From Frankia sp. AgB1.9 (lineage in GTDB: Bacteria > Actinomycetota > Actinomycetes > Frankiales > Frankiaceae), in NCBI RefSeq assembly GCF_016786355.1, contig NZ_JADWYX010000108.1, positions 1 through 32,127 on the forward strand: 32,127 bases of DNA, given 5' to 3'. Shown here one piece after another: positions 22,412 to 30,284 of this stretch. The translations under genes were made by a program, and so were the position numbers. The notes under the pieces are model-generated. The model saw only the letters and a program-made list of their open reading frames with translations, had not been told where the DNA came from and made no database searches. Positions within the stretch are counted from its first letter, which is position 1. Each line of letters starts with the position of its first letter.

Positions 22412-24223
22412 TCAGGAGGGGCGGGGACCACGGGCGATTGCTTCGGGGGTGAGAGTCCCGACGAACGGCAGGGTTCGGTAGTGCTCGGCATAGTCGAGGC
22501 CGTAACCGACCACAAAGGCGCTCGGTATGTCGAAACCGACATATCGGACGTCCACGTCGACGGTGATGGCCTCCGGCTTCCGGAACAGCGCCAGCACCTC
22601 AAGCGAGCCCGGGTTGCGCGAACGCAGGTTCTTCAGCAGCCAGGACAGGGTCAGCCCGGAGTCGATGATGTCCTCGACGACCAGCACGTCGCGTCCCTCG
22701 ATCGACCGGTCCAGATCCTTGAGGATGCGGACCACCCCGGACGACGAACTCGCCGAGCCGTAGGACGACACGGCCATGAACTCCATGGTCACTGGGGTAC
22801 GCAGCGCCCGCGAGAGGTCGGCCATGACCATGACCGCGCCCTTGAGCACGCCCACCAGCAGCAGCTCACGCCCGGCGTAGTCGGCGTCGACCTGCGCGGC
22901 GAGCGCGGCGATGCGGGTGGCGATCTCCTCCTCGCTGACGAGGACCTCACCGATGTCCCCGTCGTGCCAGGGTGGCGTGTCGGCGGCCGTTCGGGCCGTT
23001 CGAGGGGCGCTCCCCGCGCTGGGTGTGCTCGAGTCGGGTGCGCTGACTTCGGCCTGGCTCACCGGCCTGCCCTCCTCGGCGTCGGGCCGCGCGGCGTCAG
23101 GCCGGCGCGGCGATGGTCGCGGGCCGGTCGGCCCTGACGCAGCGTCGCCACCGTCCGCCGTCCCGCGGCGCCCGGACCTGGTCTCGCCCGGTCCGGCCAC
23201 GCTGATCCTGTCACCTCGACGCCGAGCGGTGACGCCGGACGGCAGCGGGACCGGCTGTTGCCCGCGCCACCGGGTCACCAGCTCCTCCATCGCCCAGACG
23301 TGCTCGGCGCGCAGCGCGGACGCCGAAGCGCCCAGCGCGAGCGCGGCCCGGCGCAGCACCCGGGTCCGCAGCGCGCTGGGTAACGACCCGAGCGCCTCGA
23401 CGGCGAGCTCGACCGAACCATCCCCGGCCGGCGAAATGGCGGTGGCCTCGGCATACGCGTCATCCGTCAGCGCGTCGAGCGCCTCGGCGTCGGCGCGCAG
23501 CAGGTCGGCGCTGCGTGACAACGACTCGGCGATGCCCGGACCGAGCTGATCCTCCAGCGCCGGCAGCAGGGCATGCCGGACGCGGGCTCTGGCGAACGTC
23601 GCGTCCGCGTTCGTCGGGTCCTCCCACGCGTCGAGCCCCTCGGCGCGGCAGGCGGCCCTCGTCTGTTCCTTGCGCAGTCCCAGCAGTGGCCGGCGCAGCA
23701 GGCCGTCGCGGGGCGACATGGCTCCCAGCGAGCGGGCTCCGGCGCCGCGGGCCAGCCTCAGCAGCACGGTCTCGGCCTGGTCGTCCAGGGTGTGGCCGAG
23801 CAGGAGCGCGGCGGCGCCCAACCGTTCGGCGGCGGTCGCGAGCGCCGCCCGCCGGGCGTCCCGGGCGGCTCCCTCGGATCGGGCCGAATGTGCGACCAAC
23901 AGCTCCACCGGGTCCAACCGCAGCGCCCGGCCCTGCGCGACGACGGACTCGGCCCGCTGGTCGGACGCGCCGTCCCAGCCGTGGTCGACCGTCAGCAGCC
24001 CGGCGCGCAGGGCGCGGCGGGGCGCGACGAACGCCGTGGCGGCGGCCAGCGCCAGCGAGTCCGGTCCCCCCGAGCAGGCGACCAGCACCAGCGCTCCGGG
24101 CGGCAGGTCGGCGACGGCGTGCCGCACGGCCAGCCGGATGGCGGCCACGGCCGGCGCCGGCGATCCCGACGGGTGGATCCGCTGCCCGCTGGCGGGGCTC
24201 GCGGAACCGGTCACCCGCGGCAC
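22412..24223 (-). CDS. tilS-hpt: Fused tRNA(Ile)-lysidine synthetase / hypoxanthine phosphoribosyltransferase (603 aa)
   Basis: One uninterrupted frame joins two enzymes. The N-terminal part (about 25-340) is TilS, which makes lysidine at the wobble C of tRNA-Ile(CAU); it has the PP-loop SGGPDS (51-56) and L-G-H-T-L-D-D-Q-A-E-T. A low-complexity Pro/Ala/Arg linker (about 345-425) leads to HPRT (about 430-603), the purine-salvage enzyme, with G-V-L-K-G-A and the PRPP loop E-D-I-I-D-S-G-L-T-L (517-526). In most actinobacteria tilS and hpt are separate neighbours. A GTG at 23062 with a strong ribosome site lies inside the linker, so HPRT may also be made alone (216 aa). GTG 24223 directly follows the stop of the metalloprotease gene. 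Confidence 0.93.
   Translation of the reverse strand: MPRVTGSASPASGQRIHPSGSPAPAVAAIRLAVRHAVADLPPGALVLVACSGGPDSLALAAATAFVAPRRALRAGLLTVDHGWDGASDQRAESVVAQGRALRLDPVELLVAHSARSEGAARDARRAALATAAERLGAAALLLGHTLDDQAETVLLRLARGAGARSLGAMSPRDGLLRRPLLGLRKEQTRAACRAEGLDAWEDPTNADATFARARVRHALLPALEDQLGPGIAESLSRSADLLRADAEALDALTDDAYAEATAISPAGDGSVELAVEALGSLPSALRTRVLRRAALALGASASALRAEHVWAMEELVTRWRGQQPVPLPSGVTARRRGDRISVAGPGETRSGRRGTADGGDAASGPTGPRPSPRRPDAARPDAEEGRPVSQAEVSAPDSSTPSAGSAPRTARTAADTPPWHDGDIGEVLVSEEEIATRIAALAAQVDADYAGRELLLVGVLKGAVMVMADLSRALRTPVTMEFMAVSSYGSASSSSGVVRILKDLDRSIEGRDVLVVEDIIDSGLTLSWLLKNLRSRNPGSLEVLALFRKPEAITVDVDVRYVGFDIPSAFVVGYGLDYAEHYRTLPFVGTLTPEAIARGPRPS
23060..23077 (-). promoter_or_regulatory. 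Internal ribosome site and GTG start for stand-alone HPRT
   Basis: GAGGAGG (23077-23071) lies 8 nt before GTG 23062, in frame with the HPRT domain and within the linker of the fused ORF. It would give a 216-residue HPRT close to the normal family length, with a low-complexity leader. Confidence 0.55.
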
Positions 24224-25411
24224 CTAGGCGGAGATGGACGGACGGCTACCCAGGACGCGAGCCATCCAGGCTCCTGGGTCGGCGATCTCGGCCTGGCTCG
24301 GCAGGGTCGCGGGCGACTGCCAGACCAGGTTGAACCCGTCGACGCCCGCCTCGGCGACGACCGCGCGCACGAACGCACCGCCCTGCCGGTACTGGCGCAG
24401 CTTCATGTCCAGGCCGAGCAGGCGGCGCACGAACCGGTCCAGCGGCGAGCCGCCGGAGCGACGGGTGTCGAACCTCGCGCGGATGTCGGCGACCGTCGGG
24501 ACCACCTGCGGGCCGACGGCGTCCATCACCTGGTCGGCGTGACCTTCGAGCAGCGTCATGAGTGCCTGCAACCGGTCGAGCACCGCCCGTTGGGCCGGCG
24601 TCTGGAGTGCCTCGACGACACTCGGGGCGTCCGGGCCGCGGTCGCGCACGGCGCCGCGCAGCGCTCCGACGGCCGAGCGCAGCCGGTCCGCGAGCACGTC
24701 CGGGTCCAGGTCGGTGGCCTCGATGAAGGCTCCGATCTCGGACTCGAGGTGGGCGCGCAGCCACGGCACGGCGGTGAACTGGCTGCGATGGGTCTGTTCG
24801 TGCAGGCAGACCCAGAGCCGGAAGTCACGCGGGACGACGCCCAGCTGGCGCTCGGCGTGCGCGATGTTCGGCGCGACCAGGCTCAGCCGACCCACCGGGC
24901 CCGCGCCGTCGGCCCAGTCGGACCGCGCCGGCGTGGCGGTCGGCCCGTACTCCTCGGGCGGGAGGAAGACCTCGTACTGACCGAGAACCTTGCCCGCGAG
25001 GTAGGCGAGCGCCGAGCCGAGCTGCACGCCGGTGACGCGGCGGCCGACGGCCGTCGACAGCGAGCCCTTGGCGTTGTCGGCCAGCCGGTCGAGCAGCGGA
25101 GTGGTGATCATGCGAAGGCCGGCGACGTTGGAACGGGCCCATTCGGGCCGGTCGACGACGGCGATCGGCGTCACCGCGGCGGCCGGCCGCAGGTGGGTGT
25201 AGTCCTCGACATGCCGCTCGGCGTCCACCGCGAGCCTGCGCAGGCTGCTGACGACCTCGTCGGCCTCGGCGCGGGTGAGCTGTGGGCCGGGCCGGACCAG
25301 CTTGCGGGCCGTCGCGACCGCCAGATCCCAGTCGACGGGCTGCTGGTCCGCGTGTTGCCCGTCGTCGGGCCGCTTGTCCTCGGGTTCGCTGTCCTGGGGC
25401 TGCGCGTCCAC
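24224..25411 (-). CDS. DUF2342 zinc-dependent metalloprotease (395 aa)
   Basis: The protein belongs to the actinobacterial DUF2342 family, annotated as zinc-dependent metalloproteases or F420-associated proteins. It has the zinc motif HEQTH (about residues 204-208) in C-L-H-E-Q-T-H-R-S-Q-F and a downstream L-L-E-G-H-A-D that supplies further conserved residues. The N-terminal W-D-L-A-V-A-T-A-R-K-L segment is family-typical. It is probably cytoplasmic, as no signal or membrane segment is seen. GTG 25411 is preferred because GGAGG lies 5 nt upstream; GTG 25414 and GTG 25423 are alternatives. Its place between dacB and tilS is conserved in many actinobacteria, but its substrate is unknown. Confidence 0.9.
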   Translation of the reverse strand: MDAQPQDSEPEDKRPDDGQHADQQPVDWDLAVATARKLVRPGPQLTRAEADEVVSSLRRLAVDAERHVEDYTHLRPAAAVTPIAVVDRPEWARSNVAGLRMITTPLLDRLADNAKGSLSTAVGRRVTGVQLGSALAYLAGKVLGQYEVFLPPEEYGPTATPARSDWADGAGPVGRLSLVAPNIAHAERQLGVVPRDFRLWVCLHEQTHRSQFTAVPWLRAHLESEIGAFIEATDLDPDVLADRLRSAVGALRGAVRDRGPDAPSVVEALQTPAQRAVLDRLQALMTLLEGHADQVMDAVGPQVVPTVADIRARFDTRRSGGSPLDRFVRRLLGLDMKLRQYRQGGAFVRAVVAEAGVDGFNLVWQSPATLPSQAEIADPGAWMARVLGSRPSISA

Positions 25412-25522
25412 CACGGCCTCCACGCTACCCGCTCGGGGCTATTCGATCTTGAGAACCGCCACCCCGCCGATTCGTCGGGCTCCGGTCCGTGTCATCGCGC
25501 CAGGCGCCGGCCGTGGGCGCGG

Positions 25523-27046
25523 TCAGTGCCCGCGCTGGGTGGCTGCCTGCGGCTGGCCGCCCTTGTCGGGTGGGCCGCCCTTGTCGGGCTGGGCGGGCGC
25601 GGTGGTCGCGGTCGTGGCGGCGGTCGTGGCGGTCGTGGCGGCCGTCGGCCGGCCGGCGGAACAGCCGCAGCCGGCGAGGGCCGCGGCCACCCGGTCGAGG
25701 CTCGCCTTCGCGGCCGTCGACTCGTTGACCGGCGCGAAGAAGCCGAACAGCAACAGCCGGCCGTCCGCGTCGACGAGCTGCCCGGCGAGGCTGGTGACGG
25801 TGCTCAGGCTGCCGGTCTTCGCCCGCACGTCGCCGGCGGCCGGCGCGGTGTCGGTGCCGCCATAACGGTCGCCGAGCGTGCCGGAGAATCCCGCGATCGG
25901 CAGGCCGGTGATCAGCGGGCGCAGCTCAGGATGGCCGGGCAGCGTCGCGGTCCGCAGGATCGACACCAGCGTCCTCGGCATGATCGCGTCCGTGACCGAC
26001 AGGCCGCTCACATCGGCCAGTGACATCCCCGCGGTGTCGATACCGAGCTGCGTCAGCACCTTTCCGACAGCGGCGGTGGCACCGGCGAACGTCGGCGGCA
26101 GCCCGTGGGCGCGCGCGACGAGCCGGCCGAGGCTCTCGGCGATGTCGTTGTCCGAGTCGGTCAGCATCCGCTCGACCAGCACCGGGACCGGGGGGCTCAC
26201 GGCCGTGGCGACCGTCTTCGCCGCGGGGTCGGCCGGCCCCGTGCCCAGGCCGCCCACGGCGACCCCGGCCGTGTGCAGCGCGGCCGCGAACGCGGCGGCC
26301 GCGGCGGCGTCCGGGGTGCCGGTTCTGGGCCCGATCGCCCCCGGGGTGGGCCGGCCGGCGTCGACTTCCAGCGCCGAGACCGGCGTGACGTCACCTTCGG
26401 CCACGTAGACGTCCTTCCAGCCGGGCGCGGTCGCCGGGCCCTGGAAAAGCGTCCCGTCGCCGATCAGCCGGCTGACGGAGGTGATCCCCGCGACGTGGAC
26501 CTGGGCGGCCAGGTCCGAGAGCTTCGCGCTGATGCTGGCCGGGTAGCCGGCCGGGTCGGTCGCGGCGGTCAGCGTCGGGTCGCCCGCGCCGACCAGCCAG
26601 AGCGTGCCGCCCTGGCGGACGGCGGCGCCCGACGGGGCCGGTCCGGCGGGGGGCGGCAGGTAGACCACCCGGGTCGTCAGCCGGGTGCCGGCGGAGAAGG
26701 TGCGCAGCGCGGCGGTGGCCACGGCGGTCTTCAGCGTCGACGCGGGCGCGGTCGGCACCGAGGCCCGTTGGTCGAACAGGACCTTTCCCGTCAGGCCGTC
26801 GACCACCAGGCCCGCCGGGCTGCCCAGCAGCGGGTTCGCGAGTGGCCCGGCCAGGCGGCCGGAAAGCTCGGTCGGGTCCGGAAGTGGACGGTTCGCGGCC
26901 AGGCCTGGCAGAGGCGCCGCGCTGACGGGGGGTACCGTCGGGCCGGGCGCCTTGTCTCCTCCGGGCCCGGGAGAGATCGTCAGCGATCCGGCGAGCAGCG
27001 CGCCGGCCAGCGCGGTGAGGCCGCCGACCCGGGCACCTGCTGTCAC
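25523..27046 (-). CDS. dacB: D-alanyl-D-alanine carboxypeptidase/endopeptidase, PBP4 class (507 aa)
   Basis: This peptidase S13 enzyme trims or cleaves peptidoglycan peptide cross-links outside the membrane. The three active-site motifs are present: S-T-L-K (S103-K106), S-D-N (298-300) and K-T-G (410-412), with the long insertion between the first and second that is typical of class C PBPs. The N-terminus has a short hydrophobic segment (about 8-24) acting as signal or anchor. The C-terminal 40 residues are Ala/Thr repeats followed by P-D-K-G-G-P-P-D-K-G-G. It is the first gene of the minus-strand line towards ftsH and diverges from ppa, which is the common actinobacterial layout. Confidence 0.95.
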   Translation of the reverse strand: MTAGARVGGLTALAGALLAGSLTISPGPGGDKAPGPTVPPVSAAPLPGLAANRPLPDPTELSGRLAGPLANPLLGSPAGLVVDGLTGKVLFDQRASVPTAPASTLKTAVATAALRTFSAGTRLTTRVVYLPPPAGPAPSGAAVRQGGTLWLVGAGDPTLTAATDPAGYPASISAKLSDLAAQVHVAGITSVSRLIGDGTLFQGPATAPGWKDVYVAEGDVTPVSALEVDAGRPTPGAIGPRTGTPDAAAAAAFAAALHTAGVAVGGLGTGPADPAAKTVATAVSPPVPVLVERMLTDSDNDIAESLGRLVARAHGLPPTFAGATAAVGKVLTQLGIDTAGMSLADVSGLSVTDAIMPRTLVSILRTATLPGHPELRPLITGLPIAGFSGTLGDRYGGTDTAPAAGDVRAKTGSLSTVTSLAGQLVDADGRLLLFGFFAPVNESTAAKASLDRVAAALAGCGCSAGRPTAATTATTAATTATTAPAQPDKGGPPDKGGQPQAATQRGH

Positions 27047-27543
27047 GGATGGAGCCTACGGGCGCTCGCTGCGGTCCGGCTGGCGGGGCGGCCCGTTCGA
27101 TGACCTTTGGCTGGGATATCCCAGGCGGGCTCGTGTGTGGCCGGTCCGGGCGCTCCGGCAGGATATCGGCGGGGGCTGGACCTGGAACGCCGACTAACAG
27201 AGGTTCCGGGGCCAACCGCCCGTGGAACAGGTACTGAAGGTTATGAAGAGGTGACCGCGGCGGCGGTCGGGTGGGCCGGGCACCGAGGTCGGAGCCTCAG
27301 GGTGGGGTAGGCCACATCGCCGGAGCTGCGGACGGTCCGATGTCCGTCGACACTGGACGAAGGCACGATTCACGAACCTGGTGTGATCAGACGGCTTGTT
27401 CTGGTCGCCGCCGGGCGAACGCAGGTCGGTCCTGGGCCGACCGGGCACCGAAGCCGGAATCCGACCCGCGGAAACCGGCCGACCGGAGAGAAGCCGCGCC
27501 CATTCGGGGCTCGGCTGTCAATAAGAAGGAGACAGGGAGCGGC
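27047..27543. other. Divergent dacB/ppa promoter region
   Basis: The 497-nt space must hold promoters in both directions. I find no clear -10/-35 pair. GGTCGG-TCCTGGG-CCGACC (near 27424-27442) can form a hairpin in a ppa leader. No gene is supported, although the ppa frame stays open upstream to 27271 without family similarity. Confidence 0.4.
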
Positions 27544-28092
27544 GTGGACCTCGAGTTCGACGTGACCATCGAGATCCCCAAGGGGCAGCGCAACAAGTAC
27601 GAGATGGATCACCACACGGGGCGGATCCGGCTCGACCGGATGCTGTTCACCTCGACCCACTACCCGTCCGACTACGGGTTCATCGAGGGCACGCTCGGCC
27701 GCGACGGTGACCCGCTGGACGCGCTCGTGCTGCTGGAGGAGCCGACCTTCCCGGGCTGCCTGGTGCGCTGCCGCACGATCGGCATGTTCCAGATGACCGA
27801 CGAGAAGGGCCCGGACGACAAGGTCCTGTGCGTGCCCGTGGCCGACATCCGCCAGGAGCACCTGCGCGACATCCGCCACCTGCCGGAGTTCGACCGGCTG
27901 GAGATCCAGCACTTCTTCGAGGTCTACAAGGACCTCGAGCCCGGCAAGTCGGTCGAGGGCGCCAGCTGGGTCGGCCGCGCCGACGCCGAGCGTGAGATCC
28001 TCGCGTCGATCAAGCGCCTGGAGACCGACGGGGCGGAGCACGCCCCTGTCGTCGACGAGGTCGAGCCCGAAGCGGAGACCGAGACCGCCTGA
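27544..28092 (+). CDS. ppa: Inorganic pyrophosphatase, family I (182 aa)
   Basis: This soluble enzyme hydrolyses pyrophosphate and so pulls biosynthetic reactions forward. The active-site signature D-G-D-P-L-D-A-L, the Y-P-S-D-Y-G-F-I-E strand and K-Y-E at the substrate site are all present. GTG 27544 is chosen because V-D-L-E-F-D-V-T-I-E-I-P-K-G is the family N-terminus; GGGAG lies 4 nt and AAGGAG about 13 nt upstream. The C-terminus has an acidic tail of about 18 residues (E-V-E-P-E-A-E-T-E). A strong terminator follows 32 nt after the stop. Confidence 0.96.
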   Translation: MDLEFDVTIEIPKGQRNKYEMDHHTGRIRLDRMLFTSTHYPSDYGFIEGTLGRDGDPLDALVLLEEPTFPGCLVRCRTIGMFQMTDEKGPDDKVLCVPVADIRQEHLRDIRHLPEFDRLEIQHFFEVYKDLEPGKSVEGASWVGRADAEREILASIKRLETDGAEHAPVVDEVEPEAETETA

Positions 28093-28124
28093 ACCCCCGC
28101 GGCCCGGCCGGGCCGCCACATCGC

Positions 28125-28160
28125 AAGGCCCCGGCAGGTTCGCGAACCAGCCGGGGCCTT
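28125..28160 (+). terminator. Terminator after ppa
   Basis: AAGGCCCCGGC (28125-28135) pairs with GCCGGGGCCTT (28150-28160); the loop contains a second small stem, GGTTCGCGAACC. It lies directly downstream of ppa. Confidence 0.85.
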
Positions 28161-28262
28161 CTCGATGTCTCGGGCCTTTGTGGCCTGTCGTGGCTGTCGT
28201 GGCGGGCGCGGCGCGGCTGGCGCGGGGCCGGCTGGCTGGCCCGGCCGGCGAGCGAGGCGACT

Positions 28263-28268
28263 TACAAT
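28263..28268 (+). promoter_or_regulatory. -10 box TACAAT of a probable leaderless promoter
   Basis: TACAAT ends 6 nt before ATG 28275, so the transcript would start at the ATG. No Shine-Dalgarno site precedes this ATG and no clear -35 box is seen. Confidence 0.5.
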
Positions 28269-28274
28269 CCGGCC

Positions 28275-28526
28275 ATGTCGTCGCGACTCGACAGATCGTG
28301 GTTGGTTCTCGCCAGCCACCAGACGGCCGAGGCCGATCGCTGCGTCGACATCTTCAGACGCCCCGAGGGGACCTTCGGGTTCGAGGAGTTCCGCCGGGAC
28401 CCAGAAGACATGGGCAGGTGGACGCCGGTCAGCTACTTCTCAGGGTGGCAGTACCCGACGGAAGACGAGACCCTCGACGCCGCCTGCGCGTCAGTGCCCT
28501 GGCTCGGCCCGCTCGTGAGCCGCTGA
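28275..28526 (+). CDS. Small hypothetical protein (83 aa)
   Basis: The protein begins M-S-S-R-L-D-R-S-W-L-V-L-A-S-H and has a compact aromatic, acidic middle (F-G-F-E-E-F-R-R-D-P, then W-T-P-V-S-Y-F-S-G-W-Q-Y) and ends P-W-L-G-P-L-V-S-R. The composition is that of a folded cytoplasmic protein, without low complexity. It has its own -10 box at leaderless distance. I do not recognise a family. It stands alone between the ppa terminator and a 75-bp palindrome. Confidence 0.75.
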   Translation: MSSRLDRSWLVLASHQTAEADRCVDIFRRPEGTFGFEEFRRDPEDMGRWTPVSYFSGWQYPTEDETLDAACASVPWLGPLVSR

Positions 28527-28575
28527 CCGCGCGTGACGTCCGCGCTCGACCTTGACGAGCACGGCGGCCGCCCCA

Positions 28576-28650
28576 TGATCGCTGTTTCAACCCTCTGGTG
28601 GTCGTCTCCGGCGCTGTTTCGTAGCCACCAGAGGGCGAAAACAGCGATCA
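28576..28650. repeat. 75-bp palindromic element, copy 3 (best conserved)
   Basis: The 26-nt arms (28576-28601 and 28625-28650) match at 23 of 26 positions: TGATCGCTGTTT, a 3-nt mismatch, then CCCTCTGGTGG. The loop is 23 nt. It lies between the small gene ending at 28526 (plus) and the 3' end of tRNA-Thr (minus). Confidence 0.92.
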
Positions 28651-28699
28651 AGAAGACGGGCAGACGTGACGGGCGAAGGCCCTGGTCAGAGGGGGTCTG

Positions 28700-28771
28700 A
28701 GCCGAAGGCGGGGATTGAACCCGCGACCTATCGCTTACGAGGCGATTGCTCTGCCACTGAGCTACTTCGGC
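28700..28771 (-). tRNA. tRNA-Thr (anticodon CGT)
   Basis: The cloverleaf is complete: acceptor GCCGAAG/CTTCGGC (7 bp), D-stem GCTC/GAGC, anticodon stem ATCGC/GCGAT with loop CTCGTAA (anticodon CGT, reading ACG Thr), variable loop AGGTC and T-arm GCGGG-TTCAATC-CCCGC. Discriminator base is T and no CCA is encoded. Confidence 0.96.
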
Positions 28772-28943
28772 GTGCGCACCAGCAGGACCTACTGGTTGGC
28801 GCGGCTCCGAGTATGCCAGATGGGATGACCTGCTGACCGGTGCGCCTCGGGGGTAAACGGTGCCCGCTGGGCACCGGCTCGGTCGGGTGGTTCGGGCCGC
28901 GGGGAGATCCGCTCGCGAGCCCGGCCAGGGCCACGGTCCGGTG

Positions 28944-29076
28944 TGGTCGAGCTCCTCCGGCCAGGCGATCGGTCTCTGCGTTCCGCGGAACGCAGAGACC
29001 GGTTGAAGGGTGGCGGACTGGGGTGGTCGAGCTCCTCCGGCCCGGTGGATGATCTCCGCGTTCCGCGGAACGCACG
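28944..29076. repeat. 80-bp duplicated block with perfect palindromes
   Basis: TGGTCGAGCTCCTCCGGCC occurs at 28944-28962 and 29024-29042, and GCGTTCCGCGGAACGC is centred at 28985/28986 and at 29065/29066, both with a period of 80 bp. In the first copy the palindrome extends to 32 bp without mismatch (28970-29001); in the second only the 16-bp core is kept. No gene is supported here. Confidence 0.8.
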
Positions 29077-29465
29077 TGGCCCCTTCGGTGGCTCCGGCCG
29101 GCGCCGGCACCTGCCTCTCCGTCCTGCCCCTCTTCCTGTGGCGCACGGAGGGACACCCGGCCCGCGGGGCGCGGCGGGGCTTGGCTGGTCGTCTGCGTCT
29201 GCCGGCTCGGTGCCTGGTTGGGAGCGCGTACGGCGTCCGGGGGGCAGGTGGTGTCTGTGTGTGCTCCTAGGGTGCCTGCGAGCGCGGATTTCGCGTTGGG
29301 CTTCCGGATCGTGTGGTGACGGACTGATGGGCGGCTAGGGGTACAGGTGAGGATTTGGTGACCGGAGGCTTTGGTCCGGTTACGAGCGCGTGTCGAAGCG
29401 GCCCGTTCCGTGGCCCGAATTTCGTCAAATGCGACCCCGCTCGCAGTGGCACCGGAGAGGTTGCG
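29077..29465. other. Gap upstream of the response regulator
   Basis: No supported coding frame is seen. The region is less GC-rich near 29270-29440 and contains no hairpin of note. The response-regulator promoter lies at its right end. Confidence 0.4.
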
Positions 29466-29471
29466 TAGGGT
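29466..29471 (+). promoter_or_regulatory. -10 box TAGGGT of a probable leaderless promoter
   Basis: TAGGGT (TANNNT) is followed by 6 nt and ATG 29478, the same layout as at 3078 and 28263. GGAGAGG at 29454 is too far away to serve as ribosome site. Confidence 0.4.
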
Positions 29472-29477
29472 TTCGGC

Positions 29478-30203
29478 ATGACCGGGGAAGCAGTCGCGAC
29501 GACGACGCGGGGAGCCTCGCTCCTCGTCGCCGAGGACGACGAAGCATCGCGCGTCGCACTCGCGCGCAGTCTGGAACGTTTCGGATACCGCGTTCTGGAG
29601 GCGGCGGACGGCGAGACCGCGCTTCGCCTGTTCCAGACCACAGAGATCGACTTGGTCGTGCTCGACGTCGCGATGCCGCGCATGGACGGCTTTGCCGTGC
29701 TCAGCCGGCTGCGGCAGACGAGCGAGGTCCCGGTGATCATGCTCACCGGCCGGGCCGAGGAAGTCGACCGGGTGGTCGGCCTCGAGCTCGGGGCCGACGA
29801 CTACGTCGTCAAGCCGTACTCGCTGCGCGAGCTGGTCGCCCGGGTTCGGGCCCGGCTGCGCCGCCGTCCGGTGGAGGCACCGCCGCAGCGGTCCGGGGAC
29901 GGCAACGAGCCGCTGATCTACGGCGACGTGTCGATCGACCTGCGCGCCCGGGAGGTGGCCGTCGCCGGCGAGCGGATCGATCTGACCGCCCGCGAGTACG
30001 AGCTGCTGGCCTTCCTCGCCCGGCACCCGCGCCGCGTCTTCAGCCGCGAGGAGCTGCTGGAGCAGGTCTGGGGCACGCGCTTCCAGGACCCGGCCACGGT
30101 GACCGAGCACGTCCGGCGGGTCCGGACGAAGGTCGAGGGGCGGCCCCCGCAGCGTCGCCTCGTCACCACCCTGCGCGGCATGGGCTACCGCTTCGACCCG
30201 TGA
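29478..30203 (+). CDS. OmpR-family response regulator, orphan (241 aa)
   Basis: The receiver domain (about 14-125) has the acidic pair E19-D20, the phospho-acceptor D63 in V-V-L-D-V-A-M-P-R-M-D-G, T90 and K112 in V-K-P-Y-S. The C-terminal winged helix (about 145-240) has the L-T-A-R-E-Y-E-L-L and V-R-R-V-R-T-K-V-E-G patterns and ends G-M-G-Y-R-F-D-P. It is a DNA-binding transcription factor, presumably switched by phosphorylation. No sensor kinase lies on either side in the window, so its partner is elsewhere or it works without one. Confidence 0.94.
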   Translation: MTGEAVATTTRGASLLVAEDDEASRVALARSLERFGYRVLEAADGETALRLFQTTEIDLVVLDVAMPRMDGFAVLSRLRQTSEVPVIMLTGRAEEVDRVVGLELGADDYVVKPYSLRELVARVRARLRRRPVEAPPQRSGDGNEPLIYGDVSIDLRAREVAVAGERIDLTAREYELLAFLARHPRRVFSREELLEQVWGTRFQDPATVTEHVRRVRTKVEGRPPQRRLVTTLRGMGYRFDP

Positions 30204-30218
30204 TCCGTTGATCGCTGG

Positions 30219-30274
30219 CCCTGATCTGGGGGCGCCGCCGGCCGGTCAGGCAGGACGGGGTCCCCAGATGAGGG
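30219..30274. terminator. Hairpin between convergent response regulator and ricT genes
   Basis: CCCTGATCTGGGG (30219-30231) pairs with CCCCAGATGAGGG (30262-30274) with one mismatch across a 30-nt GC-rich loop. It is a likely two-way terminator. Confidence 0.6.
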
Positions 30275-30284
30275 CTGTCCGAGG

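Noticed and set aside
23573..26023. Very long plus-strand frame (816 codons) opposite tilS, the metalloprotease and dacB
   Set aside because: It is antisense to three motif-supported genes, without any ribosome site or domain.
28944..29076. CRISPR array
   Set aside because: There are only two units, joined directly with an internal palindrome and no unique spacers of regular length.
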